The position numbers were made by a program, and so were the translations under genes. This document shows, piece after piece, positions 1-7,862 of a stretch of 49,459 nucleotides of DNA. Each line of letters starts with the position of its first letter. Within the stretch, counting starts at the first letter, position 1. The notes beneath the pieces are model-generated. The model was not told where the DNA came from. It made no database searches and saw only the letters and a program-made list of their open reading frames with translations. Location of the stretch: the IMG/VR virus record IMGVR_UViG_3300044949_001180, positions 1 through 49,459 of that record. The stretch is one strand, 5' to 3'. Source of the stretch: a virus.

Positions 1-300
1 GTCGCGCACGACGACCTTCCCGTCGCGCCCGAGCTTCCACTTGTCTTTCGCAGCAGGCGGGTTCGTCTGCTTCGAGATCAGATCCACGACCTTGACGGGT
101 TCGATCATCAGCGCCTCCACGACGGCGGGTGGCACCTCGGGTGCCCACTGGAGCGACGAGTCGTTGGCGTAGTTCTGAAGCTGCGCCCACGTCTCGTCTC
201 CGAGGATACCATCCGCGCCGTACTCGGGCAGCGGAAGCCCCGCCGCGATCAGGCGTTGTTGAAGCTCCCGCACCTGTGGTCCCCGGTCGCCGTATCGCAT
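1..300 (-). CDS. Peptidoglycan-binding domain protein, C-terminus cut by window edge
   Basis: The first 100 codons are open to the window edge with no stop, so the protein is partial. It begins MRYGDRGPQVRELQQRL and continues with ADGILGDETWAQLQ, the pattern of a PG_binding_1 domain (GDxGxxVxxLQ ... DGxxGxxT) over residues 4-45. Such domains anchor lysins or virion hydrolases to the cell wall; the catalytic part would lie beyond the edge or on another protein. The start ATG overlaps the upstream stop as TGATG with GAGGTGG as ribosome-binding site. The genome has a separate amidase near 39.9 kb, so this is a second cell-wall protein or belongs to a strain variant (see the contig-end finding). 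Confidence 0.75.
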   Translation of the reverse strand, partial: MRYGDRGPQVRELQQRLIAAGLPLPEYGADGILGDETWAQLQNYANDSSLQWAPEVPPAVVEALMIEPVKVVDLISKQTNPPAAKDKWKLGRDGKVVVRD

Positions 301-989
301 CACTCCACCTCTTCAAGCGTGTCGTCCGCAAGGTCGCGGATCGCGATCATCTCGGAGAATCCCGGCGTATTCGGGTAGGGCACGACGCCGACCCACGGGC
401 GGCACTCGACCAGCCGCGCGCGCAGCTGACGGCGCTCGTCGCGCATCAGCTGGACTGCATCGATCACCGACTCCGATGAAGATGGCGGCTCGTGGTAGTT
501 GCCAAGCACGCGCCAGATCGCGATCAGATCGCGCTCATGCGCAGTGGCAAGCGCATCGAGCTTTCCGCGCAGACCCTCGATCTGGGTCATCAGGTCAGCA
601 CACACCTTCTCGCCATACCGCAGGCCGTCGTCCTGCGTGGCGACGCGCTCTTGCAGTCGCGCGCTCTCGGCCCGCGCCTCGTCGCGCTCGCGTTCGACCG
701 TCTCGCATCGTTCCGTCATCGCGTGCGCGTGTGTGCGGTGGTCGCTTTCGGCGACCTGTGCTTTGGCGATGGCGAACTTCGCTGCGCTTTCGTGATGCAG
801 GGCGCGGACCCATCTTTCGTAGACTTCGCGGGCGGCGACTTGCGCCTCCTCACCCATCTTGGTCGTCGGCTTGCCCCAGCGGGGAAGCGCGCCGTGTGCG
901 ATGGAGTCGAGCGCGTCGCGCAGATCGCGGGGATCGTCGGCAGTGGTCACTTGCTCACCGAAGGCCACAAGATGATGCAGAGCAGGCAT
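300..989 (-). CDS. Coiled-coil early protein
   Basis: A 229-aa protein starting MPALHHLVAFGEQ. Residues about 60-150 are rich in Glu, Arg and Ala in heptad-like spacing, suggesting a long coiled coil; no enzymatic motif is visible. The frame stays open upstream, but that part is Arg-rich and is read as the shadow of the neighbouring gene, so the ATG at 989 is preferred. It overlaps the upstream gene by about 40 nt. The C-terminal third is almost the same as the partial gene at the right edge of the window (about 93% nucleotide identity outside an exact 127-nt block). Function unknown. Confidence 0.6.
   Translation of the reverse strand: MPALHHLVAFGEQVTTADDPRDLRDALDSIAHGALPRWGKPTTKMGEEAQVAAREVYERWVRALHHESAAKFAIAKAQVAESDHRTHAHAMTERCETVERERDEARAESARLQERVATQDDGLRYGEKVCADLMTQIEGLRGKLDALATAHERDLIAIWRVLGNYHEPPSSSESVIDAVQLMRDERRQLRARLVECRPWVGVVPYPNTPGFSEMIAIRDLADDTLEEVE
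471..597 (+). repeat. 127-nt exact repeat, internal copy
   Basis: Identical over 127 nt to 49333-49459, with the base just before it differing (A versus C). Upstream similarity continues at about 93% for roughly 165 nt. The right copy ends exactly at the window end. Confidence 0.85.
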
Positions 990-1420
990 TGCAGGCACCG
1001 CTCGCACTCCTCGTCGTGGCTCTCCTCGTCGTGGTCGCACGGGCAGTCGCAACCCACCTGCGAGATCAACTCGCCCGCGGCCTCGACGCGCTTTTGAAGC
1101 TCCACAAAGTACCCCATCATGCGCGCGTGTTCTTCTCCACAGTCGTGCTCTTGCAGGCGCACGCACGCCTCGTGGTGCGCGTTGCGCCAACGCTCGGCCC
1201 CGCGCTCCTCGGCGCACTTGATGCACACGCCGCACGGGCCGCTCTCAGGTTCGCCCGCCTTCGCTTCGCGACACCCCACGCCCCGGAGCATCTCGACCTC
1301 GGCGCGAAGCGCATCGAGCTTTGACTCGTACCTCTCGCATGTCTCGCAGACCTCGCAGAGACGCACGGTGCTGTGGATCTTTCGCGCCCCGCACTCGGGA
1401 CAGTCTTTGTAGGTGATCAT
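947..1420 (-). CDS. Cys-rich zinc-finger-like early protein
   Basis: A 157-aa protein starting MITYKDCPECGARK. It has several Cys pairs (CPEC, CEVCETC, CGVCIKC near residues 7-77) and a Cys-rich end (CDCPCDHDEE ... CERCLQCLLC), which suggests structural zinc sites. The start overlaps the upstream stop as ATGA, the typical junction in this early operon. Family not recognised. Confidence 0.65.
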   Translation of the reverse strand: MITYKDCPECGARKIHSTVRLCEVCETCERYESKLDALRAEVEMLRGVGCREAKAGEPESGPCGVCIKCAEERGAERWRNAHHEACVRLQEHDCGEEHARMMGYFVELQKRVEAAGELISQVGCDCPCDHDEESHDEECERCLQCLLCIILWPSVSK

Positions 1421-1626
1421 GGCGTCACCATCGCGACCTGCTGCCACGTCGTGTCGGTCGCAGCGAGCTTGTGGACGTAGTAGGTCTGGCCGCTCTTGGT
1501 GGCCCACTCGCGAGCTTTGAGGATCGCCTCGGCCTCGTTCGGCGCGGTGTTCACCATGCTCACGGCGTAGGACAGGGCGTACCGGGGTCGCCGGTCGATG
1601 ACGTAGATGGTTCGATGCGGGGTCAT
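1417..1626 (-). CDS. Small early protein, unknown
   Basis: A 69-aa protein (MTPHRTIYVIDRRPRYALSY...). Its start overlaps the upstream stop as ATGA and its stop overlaps the next start the same way, which fixes both ends. The middle NTAPNEAEAILKAREWA looks helical, flanked by predicted strands. No domain recognised. Confidence 0.6.
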   Translation of the reverse strand: MTPHRTIYVIDRRPRYALSYAVSMVNTAPNEAEAILKAREWATKSGQTYYVHKLAATDTTWQQVAMVTP

Positions 1627-1847
1627 CGTTCGCCCTCCAAGACGATATGCGCCGCGTGCATCTCTCTGGTCCACTGCGCGTAGGGCACCCCATCAGGCTT
1701 GAACAGGCCGCGCAGCGCCGCCCGAAGGCGAGCGTTCTCTTCGCGGAGCTTCGCCACCTCGACGCGGAGGCCCTCCTGCTCTTTCTTCCACTCGCGAAGG
1801 GCACGTTCGCCCTCGGACATATCCGCGTGCCATTGACTGTTACTCAC
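1623..1847 (-). CDS. Small coiled-coil early protein
   Basis: A 74-aa protein starting MSNSQWHADMSEGER. Residues 13-47 (KKEQEGLRVEVAKLREENA) form a clear heptad-rich coiled coil, followed by a short basic and aromatic tail. It is linked by overlapping stop/start codons to both neighbours. Likely a protein-interaction or accessory factor; function unknown. Confidence 0.6.
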   Translation of the reverse strand: MSNSQWHADMSEGERALREWKKEQEGLRVEVAKLREENARLRAALRGLFKPDGVPYAQWTREMHAAHIVLEGER

Positions 1848-2140
1848 TTGTCCTCCTCGGCGCAGTCCTCAAGATCCTCATCGGGCGCGCTCTCTTCTGC
1901 CCACTGGCGGTTTCGCAGAGCGTCGGCGTGGTTGAAAACCCACTCGGCAAGGGCATCGAAGTGCCGCCGATTAAGCCGGACGTATCCCTCGTGCCGATTC
2001 GCGGGCATGCTGCCGTACCCAAGCGTAACGGCTAGTTCGATCACGGCCTCGTCGCCGCTGTCTCCATCGAGCGCCTCGCAGGCGATTTCGGTCTCCCGGT
2101 CAGCGTCGCGCAGTCGCAATACGGTCGTCGTGTAACCCAT
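1844..2140 (-). CDS. Small acidic early protein
   Basis: A 98-aa protein starting MGYTTTVLRLRDADRE, placed at 2140 because GAGGAG lies seven to eight bases upstream; a longer start at 2182 would overlap the upstream gene. The C-terminus is very acidic (EESAPDEDLEDCAEEDK). No family recognised. Confidence 0.6.
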   Translation of the reverse strand: MGYTTTVLRLRDADRETEIACEALDGDSGDEAVIELAVTLGYGSMPANRHEGYVRLNRRHFDALAEWVFNHADALRNRQWAEESAPDEDLEDCAEEDK

Positions 2141-2141
2141 T

Positions 2142-2357
2142 TCACTCCTCCTCATCGTCTCGAAGCCACGCGCGTCCGTCATCCACGATCACCGTGAGCG
2201 GGGCACCGCAGCAGCACGTCCCCGTGTCGCCTTCCTGCCACCATGGATACGGGTGGCGAGGATCGGTGGGCCGATTCGGCGGCATCTCTTCGCAGGCGTC
2301 GCCGCAGCGCGGGCAGTCGAGCAGCCTTCGCCAGCCATCGTCGGTGAAGAGGCTCAT
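2142..2357 (-). CDS. Small zinc-ribbon-like early protein
   Basis: A 71-aa protein with CPRCGDAC near residue 15 and CCCG near residue 49, the spacing of a short zinc ribbon, then an acidic end. Its start overlaps the preceding gene's stop. Such mini zinc ribbons are common in phage early operons and are usually of unknown function. Confidence 0.6.
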   Translation of the reverse strand: MSLFTDDGWRRLLDCPRCGDACEEMPPNRPTDPRHPYPWWQEGDTGTCCCGAPLTVIVDDGRAWLRDDEEE

Positions 2358-2590
2358 GGCTCACCTCTCAGGATGGAATCTTTCCAGCCCGCCTCGCGGC
2401 AGAATCGAAGGAAATGCTCCGCATTTTCGGGGTCGGTCTTGTGGAGCCGCTTGGCGAGCATCGCGACGTTGTGGATCGCCAGCAGCGCGCGATCGTAGTT
2501 GACCTCGACCTCCCACTCGTTGCAGATGTGGCAGAAGCGCGAAGGCACGCCCTCGTACGTCTCCTCGCTCCAGTTGTGGTTGCAGGTCAT
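2354..2590 (-). CDS. Small early protein with CxH...CxxC motif
   Basis: A 78-aa protein beginning MTCNHNWSEETYEG. Cys3, His5 and the pair CHIC at 20-23 could bind one zinc ion. The remainder is helical (NYDRALLAIHNVAMLAKRLH). It overlaps both neighbours by 4 nt. Function unknown. Confidence 0.6.
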   Translation of the reverse strand: MTCNHNWSEETYEGVPSRFCHICNEWEVEVNYDRALLAIHNVAMLAKRLHKTDPENAEHFLRFCREAGWKDSILRGEP

Positions 2591-3252
2591 CGCTCGTGCT
2601 CCCCGCGCTCGATGGCGTTGCCGAGATCGATCATCACGCCGCGCTCGCGCATCGACACGCGATCGTCCATCGTCGCGTACGCAAGGCGCGCGTGAATGTA
2701 CGCGACGATCCGCTGGCGCTCGTTGAACGCCTCGTTGTGTACCGCCTGCTCCGCGTCGGCCTCGGCGTGCGCGAGGCGAGACTTGAGTTCGTCGCGTTCC
2801 CGCTCGGCGACCATCGCGCGGTGCTCGGCGGCGATGCGCTCGCTGTTCTTATTGTCCCGTTCCTCAGAGACCCGCTCAAGGCACTCGTTGAGGCTCGCGA
2901 GGTCTTCGCGCCACATCGCAGGAAGCTCGGCATCGAGCTTGGCCTGTAGCTCGTCGCGCTCCTGAATCAGCTTGGCGTGAATCAACGCCGCGTCGATGAG
3001 CGCCGCCTTGGTCGAGGTCAGCTCGGACTCAAGACTGGCTACGTAAGAAGTTCGATCGACGGGTTCATGCGGCTGCCATACAGACGGCTGTGCCGCCTTT
3101 GCCTCGGCTTTGAACTCGTCACGCTCTCGGCGCAGCTGGTCGTATTCCTCGCGTGCTCCAAGTGCAGACAGTCGCCACGCTTCAGCCTCTGCATCGTCGC
3201 GCCCGACCTGCTGGCGCACTACTGCGGCGCAGAGCTTGATCACGGCGCTCAT
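2587..3252 (-). CDS. Long coiled-coil early protein
   Basis: A 221-aa protein dominated by charged heptads (QERDELQAKLDAEL, ERERDELKSRLAHAEADAEQ), so mostly alpha-helical coiled coil over residues 35-180. The composition resembles the genes at 300-989, 3249-3809 and 3806-4198, hinting at a family of related structural early proteins. No catalytic motif. Overlaps both neighbours by 4 nt. Confidence 0.65.
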   Translation of the reverse strand: MSAVIKLCAAVVRQQVGRDDAEAEAWRLSALGAREEYDQLRRERDEFKAEAKAAQPSVWQPHEPVDRTSYVASLESELTSTKAALIDAALIHAKLIQERDELQAKLDAELPAMWREDLASLNECLERVSEERDNKNSERIAAEHRAMVAERERDELKSRLAHAEADAEQAVHNEAFNERQRIVAYIHARLAYATMDDRVSMRERGVMIDLGNAIERGEHER

Positions 3253-3809
3253 GGCTGCGTTCCTTTCGCGCTCTTGAGTGCATCGAAAAGAGCTGCGATG
3301 TCGTCGATGATGGCTTGTGAATCAGGGTGCGCCACAGAGATAGGCGAGAAGTCCCAGCGCGTGATCTTGTCTGCCGCCTTGCAGACATCTGCCAGCGCGC
3401 GCTCCAGTAGCTGCACCTTCAGTTCCAGCGCATCACGTGTAAGCTCCTCTGAGTCGGCGTCTCGATATTCCTGATGGAGAGAGCGCAGAGTCGACTCCGC
3501 TTCCTCTGCCCGCCGCTGATACAGATCGAGCAGCGCGACAGCGTTCACTTCATCGCCATCGCAGCCGTGCCCGATCAGGCGGTCACGCTCGTCCTCTAGC
3601 GCCGTCACAACGTCAGTCAGATGCGACGCGTGCACTGGGTATATCCGCAGCGCCTTCGCCGCCGACTGCTCTGCGACGGCACGCTGCACCGCACCCTCGA
3701 CCCATAGCGAGAACTTGACGCCAGCGGCCCGTGCAGCCTCGCGCGCATAGTCCCGCAGCACTGGCTCTACCCACGCAGACAGCACGACGCGCCCGTCTTT
3801 GTGGCTCAC
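3249..3809 (-). CDS. Early protein with possible RHH-like N-terminus and coiled coil
   Basis: A 186-aa protein. The N-terminus (RVVLSAWVEPVLRDYAREAA ... SLWVEGAV) resembles a ribbon-helix-helix strand and helices. Residues 65-145 are coiled-coil-like (ALEDERDRLIGHG, YQRRAEEAESTL). It may be a DNA-associated regulator, but the resemblance is weak. It sits in the overlapping early operon. Confidence 0.55.
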   Translation of the reverse strand: MSHKDGRVVLSAWVEPVLRDYAREAARAAGVKFSLWVEGAVQRAVAEQSAAKALRIYPVHASHLTDVVTALEDERDRLIGHGCDGDEVNAVALLDLYQRRAEEAESTLRSLHQEYRDADSEELTRDALELKVQLLERALADVCKAADKITRWDFSPISVAHPDSQAIIDDIAALFDALKSAKGTQP

Positions 3810-4198
3810 GACTCACTCCGCAGCTTCGCGCCGAGCGCCTTGATCTCGGCGAGCGTCTGCGCTGACTGCCGCTCGCGATACGCGCGCTCCGCATCCTCGG
3901 CCCGGCGCAGCGTGTCGCGCTCAACGGTCGCCAGCATCAACTCGCGCTTTGCCGCGTCGAGCTCCGCGCGCAGCTCGCGCACCTCGCGGTCGTGGTGGTC
4001 GCGCATGATGTCGCAGAGCCGCTTGGCGCTGTCACGCTCGCCCTCGGCGCGGAACGCACGCATCGTCATGGCCTGCGCTGCTTCGATCACCTTGTCGTTC
4101 GGTTCCCCGTGCGCGTGCAGCGCCTCAGCGACCTTGTCCAGCGCTTCGCAGAGCTGGTCGTACATATCGCGCAGTCGTGACTCTTCCATCGTGCTCAT
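3806..4198 (-). CDS. Coiled-coil early protein
   Basis: A 130-aa protein starting MSTMEESRLRDMYDQL. The ATG at 4198 is chosen because a GAGG sequence inside the recurring leader ACAAAGTGAGG sits just upstream; a GTG six bases earlier is too close to it. Most of the protein is predicted helix (RAELDAAKRELMLATVERDT). Function unknown. Confidence 0.6.
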   Translation of the reverse strand: MSTMEESRLRDMYDQLCEALDKVAEALHAHGEPNDKVIEAAQAMTMRAFRAEGERDSAKRLCDIMRDHHDREVRELRAELDAAKRELMLATVERDTLRRAEDAERAYRERQSAQTLAEIKALGAKLRSES

Positions 4199-4200
4199 GT

Positions 4201-4449
4201 TCACCTCACTTTGTTTGCTTGCTCGACCTGACCAATCATCGCCTCAAGCCATCGCAATTTCGCGTTGATGCCATCGGCCAACGTGCCCCGCGTCCACGCG
4301 CTTCCCAGCGCGCGCTTCGCGGCATCAACTTCGGCCCGCAGATTATCACGCTCGACCGTCGCCGCATAGAGTGTGCGGCCGAGCGCATCGATCATCGCTT
4401 GTGCGCGTTGCAACTGCTCGCGCGCGTCATCATCAGAACGGAATGTCAT
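4201..4449 (-). CDS. Small helical early protein
   Basis: An 82-aa protein starting MTFRSDDDAREQLQRAQ. It overlaps the 3' end of the ssb gene by 17 nt and is probably translationally coupled to it. Helical and charged (ATVERDNLRAEVDAAKRAL), with a segment similar in style to the 3806-4198 protein. Function unknown. Confidence 0.55.
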   Translation of the reverse strand: MTFRSDDDAREQLQRAQAMIDALGRTLYAATVERDNLRAEVDAAKRALGSAWTRGTLADGINAKLRWLEAMIGQVEQANKVR

Positions 4450-4852
4450 CGGTGTCGTTCGCCGCATCGCTGGCCCAGCTATCGCCAGGGCGCGCGCCGC
4501 GCTTGTGCTCGATCAGCGGGCCGTCGCCGCTGCTCTCCTGCTTGCCGCCAAGCAAGGTCAAGTCGTTGACTGCGACCTCGAGGCCGAAGCCTTCGGTGCC
4601 ATCTTTGCGCGTGAACTTGCGCGGCTTGAGTCGCCCGTTGACTGCGACGCGCGTGCCCTTCTTGAGAAACTGTGCGACGCCGGTCTTGCCGTCGAAGAGC
4701 GTCAAGTCAAAGAACGTCGTCTCGTCCTCGCGGCGATAACCACTGACGGCCAGCGCGACGTTGCAAACGGACTTGCCGCTCTTCGTCTGACGCACCTCAG
4801 CGTCGCGCACGATGCGCCCGGTCAGGTTGATGTTGTTCTGGTCTGCGCTCAC
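4433..4852 (-). CDS. ssb: Single-stranded DNA-binding protein
   Basis: A 139-aa SSB that coats single-stranded DNA during replication and recombination. The OB-fold is recognisable (NNINLTGRIVRDAEVRQT, VAVNGRLKPRKF, GLEVAVNDLTLLGG), followed by a short linker and the acidic tip DTDDIPF, the signature tail by which SSBs recruit partners. The GTG start at 4852 overlaps the upstream stop as GTGA, with GAGGAGG upstream. It lies next to the RecT-like gene, so the two probably act together in annealing. The length is slightly short of bacterial SSB (about 160-180 aa), as is common for phage versions. Confidence 0.92.
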   Translation of the reverse strand: MSADQNNINLTGRIVRDAEVRQTKSGKSVCNVALAVSGYRREDETTFFDLTLFDGKTGVAQFLKKGTRVAVNGRLKPRKFTRKDGTEGFGLEVAVNDLTLLGGKQESSGDGPLIEHKRGARPGDSWASDAANDTDDIPF

Positions 4853-5721
4853 TGGTCCTCCTCTTCTGCGATGTCCGCACGCCGCTCGGCCTCGAGCTGC
4901 GCGATCAGTTGCTGCCGCGCCTGCTCGACGCGCTGCCGCGCACGATGCGCCGCCGACGTCACGCGAGCCCGGTCGTCCTTCGTGAGCTGCTGCCAGTGCT
5001 GCGCGACGAGCGCCGTACGCAACTGCGTGATCTCGACGTCGGTGCTCGCGACGTCGTACGCCGCGACGATGCGCGCGCACGCGTCGTCGAGGACCGCTGC
5101 CGCCGCTGTAGCGGGCTCGCCATGCGCCTCGATGACAGCAGGCGACGACGCAGCCTCGACGCGCTCAGCGGACTGCTGGACGCGCTGCGCGGGCTGCTCG
5201 TCGCGGTCGTCGCCGCCACGCAGTTCGTCGGGCGTGTAGACGCTGCCCGCGAAGCAATCGGCCGCATACGCGCGAGCGCCTGCCGTGATGGCGCGCGCCC
5301 TCAGCATCGCACGCGGGTACTTGCGCCACGTCGCCGAGCCCCACAGGCCCGCACGCTCGGCGTCCTGACGCGAGAACGTCGAGACGTACGGCGGCATCCC
5401 GGCGCGGCTGAGACGCACCGACGCGCACTCGTCGTCGTCGCGCAGCCACTCGAGCGCGATGCCGTGCGCGAGCATACGGCCGCTCACGAAGCTGGCGTCC
5501 ATGCCGAGTTTTCCGTTGACGAGGTAGAAGCTGCGCAACGCCGCCATCGGGCCGACGCCAAGCTCACGGCCTGCGAGGATGACCGCAGCGACTTGCGCCG
5601 AGTTCTTGAAATGGTCAGGGATGAAGCCGCCGCGCGCCTGCGCCAGCGTGTCCGCGAGTCGCAGCACGTCTGCCAAACTCGCGACCATGTCGAGGCCGCT
5701 GCTCTTGATGATATCAGTCAT
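4849..5721 (-). CDS. RecT-like single-strand annealing protein
   Basis: A 290-aa protein. The region around residues 68-170 (LRSFYLVNGKLGMDASFVSG ... WRKYPRAMLRARAITAGARA ... GSVYTPDEL) matches the pattern of RecT-type phage recombinases, which anneal complementary single strands. The C-terminal third is Ala, Arg and Gln-rich helix (ARQRVEQARQQLIAQLEAER). It is next to ssb and a Gp157-family gene, a usual phage recombination cluster; no exonuclease partner is evident here. The assignment is from pattern memory, so moderate. Confidence 0.65.
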   Translation of the reverse strand: MTDIIKSSGLDMVASLADVLRLADTLAQARGGFIPDHFKNSAQVAAVILAGRELGVGPMAALRSFYLVNGKLGMDASFVSGRMLAHGIALEWLRDDDECASVRLSRAGMPPYVSTFSRQDAERAGLWGSATWRKYPRAMLRARAITAGARAYAADCFAGSVYTPDELRGGDDRDEQPAQRVQQSAERVEAASSPAVIEAHGEPATAAAAVLDDACARIVAAYDVASTDVEITQLRTALVAQHWQQLTKDDRARVTSAAHRARQRVEQARQQLIAQLEAERRADIAEEEDQ

Positions 5722-5747
5722 GTGTTCTCACCTTGTTTGGATAGGGG

Positions 5748-6257
5748 TCACTTGATTCGCAGCACGCGGCCGCGCTCGACGCGTGTCCCAGGCACGCATT
5801 CGCCGTGCGCCTTGAGTACATCGAGGATGGCGCGCTTGTCAATCTCAATTTTCGTCCGCAAGAACTCGGCGGGCACGCTGCCCTCGTCCTCGACGACGAC
5901 ACGCTGCGGCCCGTCACCGACGCTAATGGTGTGCGTGGCCGACCTGATCTTGCTGACGCCCGCCGCGTCGAGGCTCATGCGCAGGTAGTCACGCAGCGAC
6001 TCCGCGCGCCGCTCGCGAGCCTGCCGCCGCGCCGCCAGCCGCTTCTCCTCCGCGCGCATCATCTCGGCCTCGGCGTCGAGCTGCGCGAGTACGTGCGCGA
6101 TGGACGCGGCCTTGGCGTCGATGGCGTCGCTGAGCGCGTCGAGGTGCGCGTGGCCGTCGCTGGCGTCACCGTCCTCGTCGAGCGCGTCAATGAGATACGC
6201 GTATGCCGGTGCGAGTTCGTAGAGCCGCAGTCCCACTTTGTTCGTCGTGTCACTCAT
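5748..6257 (-). CDS. Siphovirus Gp157 family protein
   Basis: A 169-aa protein fitting the Gp157 family: N-terminal LRLYELAPAYAYLIDAL, a central coiled coil (KAASIAHVLAQLDAEAEMMR), the RAESLRDYLRMSLDAAGVSK block, then beta-rich ISVGDGPQRV, AEFLRTKIEIDKRAILDVLK and a terminal GTRVERGRVLRIK. Gp157 has been linked to phage resistance in Streptococcus and is regularly found beside phage recombination genes; its biochemical role is unclear. The ATG follows a variant of the recurring ACAAAGTGGAGG leader. Confidence 0.88.
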   Translation of the reverse strand: MSDTTNKVGLRLYELAPAYAYLIDALDEDGDASDGHAHLDALSDAIDAKAASIAHVLAQLDAEAEMMRAEEKRLAARRQARERRAESLRDYLRMSLDAAGVSKIRSATHTISVGDGPQRVVVEDEGSVPAEFLRTKIEIDKRAILDVLKAHGECVPGTRVERGRVLRIK

Positions 6258-6729
6258 TTTCAGTCCTCCACTTTGTGTATGCCTTAGCCGATGATGCTGC
6301 CCGCTTGCCGATGCCCGCTGCCAGCGCAGCGCGCCGTGCCTGCCAGTCGTCGTCGCCCTCCGCGATGTGCTCGCGCGCGATCTCGTCCGCGATTCCGCGA
6401 ATGACGTCTTCGACGTGCGCCTCGAGCGTCTCGCGCGGGATGCCGCGCACGTGCTGAAAATGCTCGCGCACCGCCGCGCCCACCTCGAGCATCGCCAGGT
6501 CGACGTCGTGCTCCGCTCGCTGCTCGGCGTCGAGGATGCTCTCTGCGACCGCGCCCAGATGCGCCCGCTCGCTGTCGGGCGACGCGCTCAGCAGCTCGGC
6601 AGAGTACAGCCGCTCAGCCGTCAGGTCGTCGACGAGGTCGCCGGGCTCAAGACCGAGCGCATCCTCGCGCGACGTGGCGAGCACGGGCACGACGTACTCA
6701 GCGCGGACGCGCAGCCAGTAGCGGCCCAT
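6250..6729 (-). CDS. Early protein, unknown
   Basis: A 159-aa protein starting MGRYWLRVRAEYVVPVLATS. The N-terminus is beta-like and the rest helical and acidic. The start ATG overlaps the stop of the 42-aa gene upstream (TGATG), and its end overlaps the start of the Gp157-family gene by 8 nt. No domain recognised. Confidence 0.6.
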   Translation of the reverse strand: MGRYWLRVRAEYVVPVLATSREDALGLEPGDLVDDLTAERLYSAELLSASPDSERAHLGAVAESILDAEQRAEHDVDLAMLEVGAAVREHFQHVRGIPRETLEAHVEDVIRGIADEIAREHIAEGDDDWQARRAALAAGIGKRAASSAKAYTKWRTENE

Positions 6730-6857
6730 CACGACGGCCTCCCAGCGCGCAGCACGCGCGACCGGAGCTGCTGGCAGGCGGCGCACTGGCAGCCCTGCGC
6801 GAGCGCCGTGAGGGCCGCGTGGAGGCCGACGTGCGGGTGTGGTGCAGTGCGGCTCAC
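6729..6857 (-). CDS. 42-aa Cys-motif small protein
   Basis: A very short gene, GTG start (VSRTAPHPHVGLHAALTAL) followed by GCQCAACQQ, a CxCxxC knot that could bind a metal. It fills exactly the gap between its neighbours: its GTG overlaps the upstream stop as GTGA, preceded by GAGGTGG, and its stop overlaps the next ATG as TGATG. That double fit is the main evidence. Function unknown. Confidence 0.55.
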   Translation of the reverse strand: MSRTAPHPHVGLHAALTALAQGCQCAACQQLRSRVLRAGRPS

Positions 6858-7129
6858 GACGCCACCTCGACGCAAGCGGCGAGTTCGCGCTCGTTCTCGG
6901 CCGCGGTCTCGATCAGCGTCTCCGCGAGGGACACGTCACGCACGACCCGCTTGACGGGGTAGATCCCCACGGTCGCCGCCGACGCGGCAAGGCCGCAAGA
7001 CACCGCGAGGTCGCGGAGCGCGGCGAGTGCGACGTCACGCGATTTGCGCGTGAGGTAGTAGCGTGCTTCCCCATCAGGGGACGCATAGAAACACACGTTC
7101 TGGATTCCGAACAAAGTCTTTTGGCTCAC
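6854..7129 (-). CDS. Small early protein ending in EVAS
   Basis: A 91-aa protein starting at GTG (VSQKTLFGIQNVCFYASPDG), overlapping the upstream stop as GTGA. It looks like a compact alpha/beta fold (EARYYLTRKSRDVALAALRD). The last residues, EVAS, are encoded by the same 16-nt junction sequence found at the ends of two other genes in this block. Function unknown. Confidence 0.6.
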   Translation of the reverse strand: MSQKTLFGIQNVCFYASPDGEARYYLTRKSRDVALAALRDLAVSCGLAASAATVGIYPVKRVVRDVSLAETLIETAAENERELAACVEVAS

Positions 7130-7485
7130 GACGCCACCTCGTACGCCGTCTCGCTGCACCAGACGCTGTACGCGTCGGGCTCACCGGCCTCGAGCATCGC
7201 GCCGAGCTGCGCGACGTCGTCCTCGCTGACGATGATGTACGCGCCGATCTCGTGAGCGTAGTAGCGGATGCCGCGCTCGGTGCGCGTGCCGCTGATCTTG
7301 TCGATGCCGATGCTGAGATGGTCGATGGTCATGAAATCCTCACTTTGTTCGCGGTCAAGCTCGGCCGCGTGCGCCGAGCAGAGATGGCAGACGAGGTCGT
7401 CGACGATGCGCGTCGTCGTCGCGCGTGCGCCGCAGAGCTGCTGCGCGGCGTCGTCGGTGGGAGCGATGCAGCGGTGGGCGGTCAC
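7126..7485 (-). CDS. Early protein with N-terminal Cys cluster
   Basis: A 119-aa reading frame from a GTG that overlaps the HNH gene's stop (GTGA). The first half has CIAP, LCGARA and CHLCSAHAAELD, a small zinc-binding pattern; the second half (MTIDHLSIGIDKISGTRT ... GAYIIVSEDDVAQL) looks globular. An internal ATG at 7332, preceded by ACAAAGTGAGG, could start a 68-aa form alone. Both forms are possible. It ends in EVAS. Confidence 0.55.
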   Translation of the reverse strand: MTAHRCIAPTDDAAQQLCGARATTTRIVDDLVCHLCSAHAAELDREQSEDFMTIDHLSIGIDKISGTRTERGIRYYAHEIGAYIIVSEDDVAQLGAMLEAGEPDAYSVWCSETAYEVAS

Positions 7486-7817
7486 GCGGCCACCGTCGTC
7501 GGCAGGGGGCGCGCAGCGGCGCGGCGGATGCGGCGCACGTCGACGCCGATCTGACGGCACCAGCGCGTGAGCGGCATATCGTGGCGCGTGCTGTTGCACG
7601 AGCGGCAGGCGACGACAAGGTTACCCGCGACGTCCGCGCCGCCCGCGCTGCGGGGCAGCAGGTGGTCGAGATGAAGCTTCGCGCCGCTGCTCGCCTCAGT
7701 CGCGCCGCAGTACTGGCACGCGTGGCCGTCGCGCGCGCGGATCATGAGGCCGACCTTGCCAAGCCGCTTGATCAGGCTCTCGCGATTCGGGCGGCTGGCG
7801 TGTTCGTTGCGCGTCAT
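7482..7817 (-). CDS. HNH endonuclease
   Basis: A 111-aa HNH nuclease. The motif is complete: CQYCG, then KLHLDHLLPRSAGG with the catalytic His-Asp-His segment, then NLVVACRSCNSTR, so two CxxC zinc pairs frame the active site. Small HNH proteins of this type nick DNA; in phages they are homing nucleases or packaging partners. It is far from the terminase, so a stand-alone or early-acting enzyme is more likely. The ATG at 7817 is eight bases from AAGG; ATG 7823 is too near. It is the first gene after the promoter at 7863-7891. Confidence 0.88.
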   Translation of the reverse strand: MTRNEHASRPNRESLIKRLGKVGLMIRARDGHACQYCGATEASSGAKLHLDHLLPRSAGGADVAGNLVVACRSCNSTRHDMPLTRWCRQIGVDVRRIRRAAARPLPTTVAA

Positions 7818-7862
7818 CGTCATCACCTTGTTGCGTCGCAGCCCCGCGCTGCTGACTCCCGA

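Noticed and set aside
7482-7817. HNH protein as the packaging HNH partner of terminase
   Set aside because: It is about 10 kb from the terminase and transcribed the other way, in the early block.
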